A stretch of 64,000 bases of DNA, taken from assembly GCA_014529385.2 (NCBI GenBank), contig CM043945.1:95086112-95150111 (forward strand), written 5' to 3'. Of the stretch, positions 33,553 to 44,333 are shown one piece after another. Source of the stretch: Adiantum capillus-veneris (lineage: Eukaryota; Streptophyta; Polypodiopsida; Polypodiales; Pteridaceae). Both the position numbers and the translations under genes were made by a program. Under the pieces are notes generated by a model. The model was not told the DNA's origin. It worked only from the letters and a program-made list of their open reading frames with translations, and made no database searches. Numbering within the stretch: the stretch's first letter is position 1; each line of letters starts with the position of its first letter.

Positions 33553-34269
33553 TGCTATTGACAATGCCAATTGCTTTTGCACACAAGACCTCTGGCAACT
33601 CTTGGGAACCAGTTGAGCAAGCACGAGGAACAACAGATCTATACCACCTCCTAGCAAAGGGAAGGTCTGCCCGGTGGATCATCAGATCTAGTACTGCTGC
33701 TCCGAGTGCATGGAGAACATGCTGCAACATATATGGAAGGATCTCGAAGGAACTGATTCGCTTACCCCTCCTGCTACGTGTACTCTCCATCTATAGTTGG
33801 TGAACAAAAACGTAGACCTGGGAGGTTGTCTAGAAACATTAGGACTGCCACGCCCCCCCCCCCCCCCCCCCCCCCCCCTTCTTGCAACTATCTCTCCTAG
33901 CCTCCTATTGCATGGCCCCTAGGGAAGGCGTAGGACTGCAGAATGAACTGGGTGTCTATCCCTGGGGGGCCATATGTAGGTCTCCCCGAATGCTGCCAAC
34001 CCACACCTCCAACCTCCACGACTGGAAAATACCCCAAAATCGAGGAAATGGCTAGAAACAGGCCCTAGGGCCTTGGGAAGGTGGGAAACTTCCCAAGACT
34101 GCAAGGAGCCTACATGGCCATCGAATTAAAGAATAACCATGGGCTAGACATGGCTAAAATATCCCGACCTTAGAAAACTCCTCACATCGACCGAGCATAG
34201 CCACAACACAATCCTCACTCCCTAACACCTATCCTTGGGATACCAGGACCAACTGGACAAATCCAAAGA
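33553..34269. other. intergenic stretch with a poly(C) tract
   Basis: A run of about 26 C residues lies at 33853-33878. Open frames on both strands near 33494-33803 have no recognisable domain. Nothing else is identified. Confidence 0.5.
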
Positions 34270-35180
34270 CATGTCATAACTCTTCACAATAGGAGGGGAT
34301 ACACCAACATATAAACACTTAGATTAACAATTACATCCAATGGTATTTATTTTGAGGCTACTCCGAAGCACAGTTTTTTCATACGGCTAACATGCTGCAA
34401 ACACGTATGCGCATACGCATATGAAAGTATGGTTTAAGTATATTTCGGAACAATTATCCCAACCATGCATGATCTTTTCTTTCAGCTACGAAAATAAATT
34501 AGTATAGTAGTCAAAAACGATAAGAGGCATACATAATATCTCAATGAGCTTGAAAAATGCAAATGTAAGAAGTGACATATTATATAAGTTTTTAGACCAA
34601 ACTTGACTAACTCAACACAATGAATGGGTCTATGTTTAGATTTTACCAGCGTTACCCCAAACTTACTTGCATATGAGTATAAAAAGATACTATGCTCTAA
34701 AGCACACATGTGAAGTCCCCCACCTCTGCAAAGTCTTATGGCCATTGGCAGTCATCCCATTGATCCCTGCCCCATCATGCACCAAAGTGGACCATAGATG
34801 GTGTTTCTACAATTGAATACATCGAGCAGCAAGAATGTACTGATAGGTACAACCATATATTGCGTTTCTACAGTCAAATACACCAAGTAACGTAGGCACA
34901 ACCCACAAAATACCTTCAGCTGTGAGGACTGAAAAAAGGGCAATTTATTCATCCCAAAGGAATGTACAACTGACTTCAAAACCACATTTCCAAACATATC
35001 AGGCCCAAAGAGCAAGAACATTGAGCCAATGCCGTTAAAGATGCTATTAGTGGCACAGCTACGAGATGAGAGTTTAACTGCACTTTGTTTTGAAGTCCCA
35101 CATCCTCAGTATACATCCTCGGACTAAAAGAGGATGGCTAAGCTTAGGGAGCAGATTGCAGGGGTGCAGACAAAGGGAAG
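34270..35180. repeat. dispersed repeat, copy 2
   Basis: The counterpart of 32230-32780, in the same orientation, with extra sequence at 34380-34680 and an internal near-duplication at 34791-34885 (GTTTCTACA(A/G)T and AAATACA or GAATACA). It ends with CTAAGCTTAGGGAGCAGATT and CAGACAAAGGG, as copy 1 does. Confidence 0.6.
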
Positions 35181-35783
35181 AAATCACACATTAACTGCCA
35201 AAACCGACAAATTTTGCATTTCTGGAGGTGAAATGGGAGATGGATTTTGTTTTTGTCCATTGGTACTGTCTTGAAACAATGCTCTTCTCATCTTTGACAC
35301 ACATAATTATTGTAGTTTTACTAGATATCATATCAGAGGTAGGGTTATAACCTTACAAAGAAAGTAAAAATCTTGGGATCCATGTCCTATACAGCCATTC
35401 TAAGGGCAACTGTAATATGCTTTAATGTTCTCAATGGATTCATATAAATAGATTATATACAGCTGGGGAACCCTGCGATCATGAGAGGATGTCCCACACA
35501 TCCTTCTGCACCAAGTCAATAGGCAATGGACAGTGCAATTTTCATTGCGAGACACATGGTGCCAATATGAGTCATTACGACTATCGAGAATGATGAGTCC
35601 GAGCTAGACACCTCAGAGCAGGGTCAAAGCATATAGTGGTCCATAGCCGGATGTTTTTCTATATGCCCACAAGGATGCTGCTGTATTCTCCACTTCGGTA
35701 TGAAGCCTCTGGGGCATGATGAGGCAGACCTTTTACTTAAGTAGCTGAACCCCCTCGCAAAAAGACAAGGGCAGCTAGGTTCA
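35181..35783. other. 3' flank of the hydrolase gene
   Basis: No coding feature is recognised. The 3' untranslated part of the minus-strand hydrolase transcript should lie in the right part of this stretch, but no clear polyadenylation signal was chosen. Confidence 0.45.
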
Positions 35784-38657
35784 TTAATACCCCAGAAAAG
35801 ACTTTGTTAGTGTTTTGAAGAGACCATCGGGGTTATCTGCATGTACCTGCCACATCACAGAACATCTAAGTTTAGCTGCATGAAAAAACCTTTCAACTTG
35901 CTGAAATTTACTTCAATAAATGATACCCAATGACCCGCATCTTCAAGGACATGCATCTCGACTCCAGCGCCTTCTCGCGCAGCTATTGTTTCAGCTGCAT
36001 GTATCCTTTGGACATCCTCATGAGCCCATCTGTGTAAACTCCTTTCTGCTCTTAGGAAGTTGCAGTGCACACCCTGAGGTACATTCTCAACAATGTGCCT
36101 GGCAAAGACAAGAACTGTTAAAAGACTTATCATAACCTCAAATAATGTATCAACAGAAGCAGGTATTTCTCCATATACGGGAGTTCCATTCCTTCTCCCC
36201 CTCTTCCTCTAGTAATAGCTGTTTCTTACCAACCATCACTGTCATGCATGAAAGAAACCAATTCTTTTAGTTTTTGAGATGATTCGTACATTCCTAAGCA
36301 TTTCTTTGAACCATTTGAATGGACTCAAATATTGGCGACTTTGTTGGCACATAGTCGCCAACTATGTGTTGGCGACTATGTGCCAACATATCACCATATT
36401 ATGTCTATCATGTTCTTTCGATGCCTATCACATTTTTTGTCGTAAGCCTGCAGCTTCAGGGATCGATCATGAACTATGCACATCTTAAGGATCAAATGGG
36501 GTATACTAAAAAAACACTCAGAGTCAACAAGTCAATCCAAACAAGGTTAATAATACATCCAAGAAAAGAAACTTTTTGGGGATACAGTGACTGAAATGCT
36601 GATTCACTCCAAAAAGGCCCAAAAAAAATGGCGAATGAAAGTCATGAACAAAAACATTGAAACATTGATCCTGCAAAGGTAACACCAGCAGCATATATAC
36701 CCTCATGCAGAAACTCATGTTAAACTTATATGACTAGATAGATCCCTAATACTGCAACATCCCCACTAATATCGTCAGTGCCCACGCACGTACACGCACA
36801 GCATGCACGCACCCGCGCACCAGCCCACCTACGGACGCCCGCGTGCGCACACATCGATACAAAGATCTACGTTCTGAGTTTCTGATTTGAAAAAGAATAC
36901 ACTTAAAAATGACATCTGAAATACAAACCATAAATTTGTTTCCTCGTATGACTGATACATGTCTGAAATGCCCTGAAGGTTGAAAGTCCAAGAGAATGCT
37001 GGAGATGCCGCACCTTCGAGGGGTCTTAGGTTTGTTGTCATCCACTGTCAAAGCGCAGCAGTTTTAGACATATAGGTGAATCCAGGAAAATCCTACATTC
37101 ACCTATAAAAGAGAGTGCAAGCCATAGCCTCATGGTGGGGATCCACAAGACAATACAACCATCCATCACACCCACCCACGCACGCACCCACCCATGCACG
37201 CACAGAAGCAATTCAGCATGAATTTACAGGAGCTTTTCTTTTATGTCAGAAATATGACATAAGGAACTTTTTGAATAAAACCACCATCACCTGTGCAACA
37301 CCAGGAGAGAAGCCCTTTTTGGTCAGAGCATTAATTACGAAGCGTCTTGAAGGAACCTGCCAGCATGACAATTGTGTTTGCAATCCTTTTGTGGTATCAA
37401 TTTTTCAAAACTCGAATAAAAAAAAGCATGTTCCACCTCATTGGGCATTTCAGCTAGAGCCTCTATAAGCTCTGCAGGATGATCCTCCCCATTGCCTCCT
37501 GCTCTCACTGTTCCTGGTGTGGCATCTAATACCCACAACTACACAGTACAGAATTGAAACAAGGAAATTTTAAATGCCCATCTAGTACCCATTACCGCAC
37601 AACGTACAAGTGACACAACACTAAATCCAAATGCTCAGCTTGGAAAAGTTCAACCTGCACTGGGCGAGCCAAGGGCTTTGCAGCCTGATCTACCATACTC
37701 AAAGCAACTGTTTACACGCCCAGGAGCCAAGTTTAGAAAAAAAAATCTTGTCAACTCAACCAGTATTTAGCTGAATGATAAGTACGATGTCAAAACACAT
37801 GCCTTTTCCACCAAAACTATGCCCTATCAAAACTCTTGGTGTCAGCCTTAGCTGTCCAACCTAGACAAGGCATCAAACACGAATATAGGAAAGTCTTGTA
37901 CAGCCAATCATAAAGCAGAGCAGACTGGAAATGTACCAATTCATTTGATAGACACTTACAAGCCTGAGGACATCACGAGCGGCAGAAGCGACTGTGTGGG
38001 GGCCAAGCTTATGTATTAATGAAGAATCGCCATGGCAACGCAAGTCAACAAGGAGAAACTGTTCATTGAAACACAAAAAGAGCCTTAGCCCAGCACAACA
38101 GCAAACTAACTAATGAATTCTTCAAGCTAATGAGTGTCCTCAATACCTGCCAGGTGGGAAACTCTTGGGCCAGCCTTTTAGCAAAAGTGGCTGAAACAAA
38201 GTACAAAATCACATGGTAACAAACCAGCAGACAATTATCTTCTAATCAGTGTAAAAACCAATACAGATAGCACTAAAAATTCTACGGTATGACATTTCTG
38301 CAGCTTTCCGGAAGGTGGTTTGTTGTACACGTGTGAAAAGTATGCAAACCATCTTCGCTTAAGACTCATAGAACTGCCTTCAATAATTTACCAGAAAAAC
38401 TTCACAAGAAAAGTTCAGACAGTGGTTAGCTTACACCAATTACGCCTGGATCCCAGGATTCCATGTAGGAGAACAGCGGTTGGTGGCTCACGAGCACTCC
38501 TATCCATCACTTCACTCCACCTCACCTGATGAGATTTATCAATTCCAGCAATAAAAAAGGGCTAATTTTTCTTTATATTTGAAACTGAAACGGAAATGGT
38601 AACATCAATCGAAAGGAATGAATGTCTCACCAGTGCTCCTTGTACAAGCTCATAAGC
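35784..38657 (-). CDS. ABHD11-like alpha/beta hydrolase, 11 exons recognised, first exon missing
   Basis: Exons in transcript order are 38631-38657, 38435-38525, 38147-38190, 37960-38058, 37803-37860, 37655-37707, 37437-37538, 37291-37356, 36929-37044, 35927-36098 and 35784-35846 (stop TAA). They total 891 bases and join in a single open frame of 296 codons plus stop. The product shows the oxyanion segment TAVLLHGILGSRRNW, then FLLVDLRCHGDS, the nucleophile elbow GHSFGG, LWVLDATPGTVRAGGNGEDH, LKAERSLHRWA-like LRAERSLHRWAHEDVQRIH and the catalytic-His segment VLEDAGHWVHADNPDGLF. These match plant ABHD11-type serine hydrolases. The intron after 37803 starts with GC instead of GT. The N-terminal exon, which should carry a start codon and probably a targeting peptide, was not found in 38658-39440. 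The substrate is not predictable from sequence. Confidence 0.88.
36342..36388. repeat. perfect 21-bp inverted repeat with 5-nt loop in a hydrolase intron
   Basis: Arms 36342-36362 and 36368-36388 (core GTTGGCACATAGTCGCCAAC and its complement) are exact complements around TATGT. They lie within the 830-bp intron between the hydrolase exons at 36929-37044 and 35927-36098. A further TTGGCGAC copy lies just upstream at 36332. Confidence 0.92.
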
Positions 38658-39439
38658 CTGCAAAAGAGTCAGGTGTTTACTAGTAGTACTGGTGCTACTC
38701 ATAACTTCCAAGTACTAACTCAGGAAAAAATATGTTTTTAACAACACGGTATTCACAGAAATCAATGTATGGCAGCTTTAATACTAACACTCAAAACTAC
38801 ATGTATTTTCTTATACAACTAGTTGCAAACACACATCAATCCTCATTTTACTCAACAAAAATGGAACACAGTCCTCTTACACATCTAAAACAACAGAACT
38901 AGAAATTCGTGCCTAGTTGCTAAGCTGAAATTGTCTAAACAAAAAAGATAACCTGCATGGGGTAATAAGAATAAAACTAAACCAGCTTTGCACAGGTGGC
39001 AAAGAGAAATACAAGAGGATGTCGGAGAAATGAACATAGACCTACCAAAATAGCAAAAAACAAACATACAAGGTCCTCAGTTTTACATGATTACCTACAC
39101 AATCTAACAAACAAGAGCAAAAATCTAACACAGAAAGGTTAGGATTCAGAAGATATTCGAAGGTAACAATCAGGCATTGTTAAGAAAATCCACAAAAACC
39201 AGATAGGCATAAGGGCTCATGAAGCCGGTTGGCCAACTGAGCAGGCGGTGAATTGCTGCAACAATCCCAAAAGTGGACTGGAAACAACAAACTGAACTTG
39301 AATAAAAAGCAACTGTTACACAAGCTAGCGCCCAAAAAGCTTTGCAATTTGCTGCTTTCATAGCTGTACGGACAGACCGTGCGAAACTTGCTACGTTTTT
39401 TTGGGTGCTGATGTGACAGCTGAAGTGGTAGTTTTATTA
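38658..39439. other. upstream flank or first intron of the hydrolase gene
   Basis: The acceptor CTTTTGCAG precedes the 38631-38657 exon on the minus strand, so an intron runs rightward from 38658. Minus-strand frames at 39170-39443 do not resemble the family N-terminus and have no convincing donor. The first exon may lie beyond the LINE cluster or may be lost. Confidence 0.5.
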
Positions 39440-39560
39440 CCATTATATTTTAATTGTTTTAGTTTTGTTTTTCTAGACATTTTAGCAGATTCTCCGAGAT
39501 GAAACTTTTTGGGGTCTCATAGGTCATTTTGGCCTTCTGAAGACATTTAATATAACATTT
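39440..39560 (+). mobile_element. LINE 3' end, subfamily 2 (fragment)
   Basis: GGGGTCTCATAGGTCATTTT, then GGCCTTCTGAAGACATTTAA and TATAACATTT match the 3' end at 43580-43640. The 3' hairpin AGGTCATTTTGGCCT is at 39521-39535. The left edge is approximate. Confidence 0.7.
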
Positions 39561-39859
39561 ATTGGCACCAGACCCGCCCATGTACCACATCTTACATCCC
39601 CCCATTAGTACAGGATGGAGCTAGATAGCTTGATGCATTCTCATGATTGTACTACCTTGAGCATATAGACATGCATATACCCCTAGAGATAGAGCTCCAT
39701 CCCTCCTCAGATACTCCACTACCTACATTCAGTTCAGTTTTGTATCAGTTTTGTTTCATTTGTCTTTCCGATAGACGGCTGACATACACACCATGTACAT
39801 TTGATTTGTCTCATAGGCCGATTTCGGCCTGACATAGACGTTAAAAATCTTTCTTTCTT

Positions 39860-39911
<52 letters not shown>
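39561..39911 (+). mobile_element. LINE 3' UTR fragment, subfamily 1
   Basis: The fragment starts TTGGCACCAGACCCGCCCAT, as at 42721, and is nearly identical to 42721-43020. It ends TTAAAAATCTTTCTTTC and then (TC)n to 39911. The hairpin is at 39815-39830. It is strongly 5'-truncated. Confidence 0.88.
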
Positions 39912-39913
<2 letters not shown>

Positions 39914-40560
39914 AAATGATGTGCTCACTCTGTAATCCAGTATGGTCAGCTGATCGTCTGTGCTGCATGCGGCGTATGGCCCTCTCTACCATCTCTGCTG
40001 TAAAGAAGGAGGAGCACGTGGGGCGTGGCTCGTGTGGCTGTGGGATAGGAGGCTGCCCTGGCACCTCATAAAGTCGCTCTGCATAATCATGCCATATCTG
40101 TGGATCCTCAATAGCTGTAGTCGGACGTGGCTCGCGCAGGGTGCGCCATGCCGTCGCGCTATCCATGCTCATGAATAGGCGGTATAGCTCAAGCTCCTGT
40201 GCCTCTTCGAATGCTCGCCGCTTTTGGCGTGTCAGCGTCTTCATATGCCGTCTGGCCTCTCTCTCTGTGATCTCTCCTAAGGCTCGCCGTGCACGGAGGC
40301 GTCGGTATAGCTCTCTGCACTCATCATCATACCAGCGGTTCTGAGGCATAGTCCCGGGGGGGGGAGTGCGTCCTGTGTGAGTGGTGTGTGGAAAAGAGCT
40401 AATAGCTGAAGTGTGGAGAACGGAAGAGATATGTGATGTGAGAACTGAGAGTGGTGTGGATGGGTGGAGGAGGCATAGGCCATGCTCGACCTCGGCCGAG
40501 TAAAGAGAGGCTAGCTCATGTGTGAAATGGATGGTGGTGTGTGGAGTGTGTGCTGTGTTT
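39912..40560 (-). mobile_element. inverted 5' segment of the 39.9-43.0 kb LINE
   Basis: Minus-strand coding for the region between endonuclease and RT: NRWYDDECRELYRRLRARRA, then LTRQKRRAFEEAQELELYRL, FMSMDSATAWRTLREP and VERAIRRMQHRRSADHTGLQ up to SEHIIS at 39912. The + strand RT that follows it in the protein starts at about 40598. The segment is therefore inverted relative to the rest of the element, as after twin priming. Confidence 0.85.
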
Positions 40561-40563
40561 CTT

Positions 40564-40597
<34 letters not shown>

Positions 40598-40598
<1 letters not shown>

Positions 40599-41495
40599 GC
40601 GGCCTCCACTATAGCCCCGTTGATTGCACATGTCTTCAACCGGGCTATAGGGGAGGGCTTCCCAGAGGAGTGGACACAGCACACCATAGTGCCTATCCAC
40701 AAATCTGGCGACACCCTGGACCCAGGGAACTACAGGACTATCATGATTGGCCACACGATGGCCAAGCTATATGGAGCAGTACTTGAGGCACAGCTCAACT
40801 GCTACGCAGAGACCGAGGGTTTACGAGCTCCAGGCCAGGCAGGTTTCAGACGAGCTTTCTCCACCACTGATCACATCTTCGTTCTGCGCTGCCTCATTGA
40901 TGGGGCAAAGGCGCGGAAGAAGAGGCTTTACTGCTGCTTTGTGGATTTCCGCAAGGCCTTTGACACAGTCCCACGCGAGAGACTCTTCCAGCGCCTTCAC
41001 AGCATTGGGGTACCAACAGAGATGATTTGGGCCATATATGCTCTCTACGAGAGGGTGACGGGTCGAGTTCGTTGCCCAGGCGGTTTTTCAGAGACCATTG
41101 CTAGCACCATTGGTGTTAAGCAAGGATGCCCACTCTCCCCGACACTCTTTGGGCTCTACATCGACGAGATCTCCGACTACATACTGCGAGCAGGGGGAGA
41201 GGGGAGCGACTTGGCAGGTACTCCGGTCCACATCATGTTATATGCTGATGATATTGTGTTGATTTCACAGTCACCCGAGGGCTTGCAACGCCATCTTGAG
41301 GCCTTGGACGAATTCAGCACACACAGGGGGTTGACTGTGAACCTTGGCAAAACCAAGGTTATGATCTTTCACACATCCAGTGTAGTGAGGAGCGCTGCCA
41401 CCTTCACAGCAGCAGGAGGACAGGTTGATGTAGTCACCTCCTATGTCTACCTTGGCATCACATTCACCAGCCTACCAGGACCCTTCACACTATGA
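40598..41495 (+). pseudogene. LINE reverse transcriptase
   Basis: The protein shows NYRTIMIGHTMAKLYGAVLE, FVDFRKAFDTVPRERLF (motif A), GVKQGCPLSPTLFGLYIDE (motif B) and the catalytic MLYADDIVLIS (motif C, Y-A-D-D, near 41235-41265). It primes cDNA synthesis on nicked target DNA in LINEs. The frame breaks near 41480 and resumes in another frame at 41492-41872. Confidence 0.92.
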
Positions 41496-42785
41496 GGCAG
41501 GCTGCTGCTGACAGGCTCACCCGAGGATATGCAGCTCTGACCATGCTAGAGCGGAGATGCCACCAGGCACACTTTCAGGAGCCCCGCACGAAGGGGTGGC
41601 TTTTCGACACCTTAGTCACCCCGGCCCTGATGTACTCGGCGGCAGTATGGGCACCAGGATTGACAGCTGACCAGTGGACACAGCTTGAGAGGCCACAGGT
41701 ATGTATGATCTCACGCTTGCTCCGCAGCAAGAAGACAGTGCCACATGACATTATTAGAGCCGAGCTCGCCACACCACCTATGGTTGTAGAGGCACTATTC
41801 CAGACAGTCTGCTTCATCCAGAGGATGAGAGAGCTACCTCCTGACAGACTTACTCGTAGAGAGTGGGCATGAGAGAGCATGGTACTCACAGGTCAGAGCA
41901 TGGTTTGAGGGACATGGTCTTGACATGGAGAGCCTACCACCATTTCAGTACGACCCCCACTCACCATATGTTCACCTCTCTCGCAGAGAGAGGAACTTGG
42001 TATTGAGACAGGATCTGTGGCAGCTATACACTAGGAGAGTCTAGGAGTCACCTGGCTTGGGGACGAGGATGTCAGATTACAGAGACCAGTTTCTCACCAT
42101 ATTGTCTGGGGGGTTCATACAGAGACCACGCTATATGGACACATATATGCCACATAGCTCACGGGTGGCGATTGGTCAGCTGAGAGTGGCTTCACACAGG
42201 TTAGAGATTGAGATCGAGAGACATGCTGGTGTTCCCAGGGAGGAGCGAGTCTGCAGAGCCTGCACAGAGGAGGTGGAGAGTGAGGAGCACTTTGTATGTA
42301 GATGCAGAGCATACACTGAGATCAGAGGCAGGTATGAGGCCTTATTCAGAGGACAGCCCACTCTCCGAGAGATCATGGACTCTCGAGATCAGAGACAGCT
42401 CGGACGTTTCTTACTAGAGATACAGAGCCATCGGGACACACTACTACAGCCACACAAAGCTACACAGACAGAGGGGAGACAGTCGCAGCTCACAGACTTC
42501 TTTCAGAGGATTGCCGTCCCTCCCTCACCAGACACTCAGAGGGGAGTGACACTCCCACAGGCGGAGGTGAGCCGAGCTAGACGACGACCACGAGTCACAG
42601 GCTACAGGGGCGCGAGCTCCCACCACCGACAGATCGAGGAGATCCGAGCCCGGGAGCGCCGTGCCACTGAGGAGCGAGTAGCTCAGATGAGGGCCGATCC
42701 GACAGCTTTCATCCGGGTAGCCTTGGCACCAGCCCCGCCCATGTACCACATCTTACATCCCCCCATTAGTACAGGATGGAGCTAG
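41492..42785 (+). pseudogene. LINE ORF2 C-terminal region
   Basis: Two frames follow RT: 41492-41872 (ALFQTVCFIQRMRELPPDRL) and 42057-42785, with a frameshift near 41860 and a TAG near 42041. The second carries FIQRPRYMDTYMPHSSRVAI and the Cys-His cluster CRACTEEVESEEHFVCRC. Its C-terminal basic region ends MYHILHPPISTGWS at the TAG stop near 42783. It matches the minus copy at 26723-27373. Confidence 0.88.
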
Positions 42786-43040
42786 ATAGCTTGATGCTTT
42801 CTCATGATTGTACTACCTTGAGCATATAGACATGCATATACCCCTAGAGATAGAGCTCCATCCCTCCTCAGATACTCCACTACCTACATTCAGTTCAGTT
42901 TTGTATCAGTTTTGTTTCATTTGTCTTTCCGATAGACGGATGACATACACACCATGTACATTTGATTTGTCTCATAGGCCGATTTTGGCCTGACATAGAC
43001 GTTAAAAATCTTTCTTTCTTTCTTTCTTTTCTCTCTCTCT

Positions 43041-43640
43041 CAAGAGTCATGGGATACGAAGATCAGAGATGCCTCGGTTTGTTCTTGCTCGAGCTGCGCA
43101 GACACAGAGATAGCCTGATGAATGGCGAGGCTAGCCAGTCTCAAAGACGGATCACAGACTTCTTCAGAGCAGACACGGGACAGCCGCAAGAGCCACTCCC
43201 ACAGCAGAGCTCCCCCCCGTCTCACACCAGAGGCACACTGATTGACCGAGCAATTGAACTGGGGAAATCCAGGCGCCCGCGACTGCGAAGAACTACACAG
43301 CATCGATGAAGGCTACGACAGAAAATTCGGAGCACACTGGCCAGGCATACAAGACGCCCGGTCAGACTACTAACCATGGAGGAAATTGATGAGATTCGCC
43401 AACGACCGATGCTAGATCTCTTGTGATTCAGCTATCCCAACAAGCCACCCATTATTCTGCTTAGTTTTTTGCCTGGCTCACATCGACCAACTTAGGACCC
43501 CATAGTATATATCTTTGTTTTGTACTGTTGTTAGGTTATTTTGTTACTCTGACTTTGTATCAGATCCACCACTTTGTAACTTTCAGGTCTCATAGGTCAT
43601 TGTGGCCTTTTGAAGACGTTAATATAACATTTCATTTCAT
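43041..43640 (+). mobile_element. 5'-truncated LINE (subfamily 2), C-terminus and 3' UTR
   Basis: It starts directly after a (TC)n tract and encodes GYEDQRCLGLFLLELRRHRD and SQSQRRITDFFRADTG, related to the C-terminal part at 42370-42520. The 3' UTR ends with the hairpin AGGTCATTGTGGCCT (43594-43608) and GACGTTAATATAACATTTCA plus ATTTC repeats. Confidence 0.8.
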
Positions 43641-44333
43641 TTCTGGAGCGGGCTACTGAGCGCTAGCAGGTGTGCAGAGACGCAGGGGGAGCAGATCGCG
43701 CAGGGCTGGAAACGCAGGGGGAGCAGGTCGCGCAGGGCTGGAAATGCAGGGGGAGCAGGGCTGGAAACACAGGGCGCACGCAGGTGCACCCTCTCCCTCT
43801 GTAGCGAGAGAAGCTCTGGATGGCGCTGATGACCAGCAGCAGCGCGTGACTGCACAGGGGAGGAGGCTCGCGTAAGCTGGCAGCCCTGTACTCACGCTGC
43901 GCGTAGGTGGGAGCTGGTGTTCGCCTGCTGCTCATGCACGCTGCTGCCCTGCTGCCCGCCAGTGAACAGGGAGGCCTTCATCTCTGCGGTGAGCCTGCAC
44001 TGCCAAGGGGACCAGCAGGTATCTGCAGCAAGTGGTAGTTGGTGTCTGCTGCGTTGAAGCCCCTGCTATTCGTGCGCGCTGCTGCCCTGTTGCCCGCCAG
44101 TGAACAGAGAGGGCAGGTTCGCACGTTGCTTGGGTGCAGGTTTGCATGCTGGCAGGTTTACGCTGCAGGCTGAGTTCAGTCCTTTGCAAGACATCAATGT
44201 GCGTTCACCACCAGGTTAGGATGCATCGACCAGCAGCAGACCAGCGACTGTGCAGCACACCCTCACGGTAGAAGCGAAGGAAGGGGGACTCACGTAGATT
44301 TAGGGCTTGCAAGAATAGAAATCAGGGACCGTT
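43641..44333 (+). other. GC-rich leader with short tandem repeats, probable LINE 5' UTR
   Basis: The region is rich in GC. It contains three ~33-bp units (GCAGGGGGAGCAG, GCAGGGCTGGAAA) at 43681-43775, and a duplicated block TGCTGCCCTG(C/T)TGCCCGCCA at 43940 and 44080. It lies between a LINE 3' tail and a LINE ORF1, where a 5' UTR with internal promoter is expected. Open frames here are GC-bias artefacts. Confidence 0.5.

Larger units (their letters stand above)
40561..43040 (+). mobile_element. LINE (subfamily 1), RT to 3' end
   Basis: The element body runs from a TTTCTTTCTTTC-(TC)n tract (40558-40597) through RT, the C-terminal domain and 3' UTR to a second TTTC/(TC)n tail (43009-43040). 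Together with the inverted segment at 39912-40560 it is one insertion, lacking ORF1 and the endonuclease. It is followed directly by another LINE fragment. Confidence 0.88.

Noticed and set aside
39170-39443. Minus-strand open frames as the missing N-terminal exon of the hydrolase
   Set aside because: The peptides do not resemble the family, and no donor site in the required phase joins them to the exon at 38631-38657.
43640-44190. Possible host gene or first hydrolase exon in the GC-rich minus-strand frames
   Set aside because: Frames are open on both strands because of base composition and tandem repeats. No family resemblance, targeting peptide or splice donor in phase was found, and a LINE 5' UTR explains the position better.
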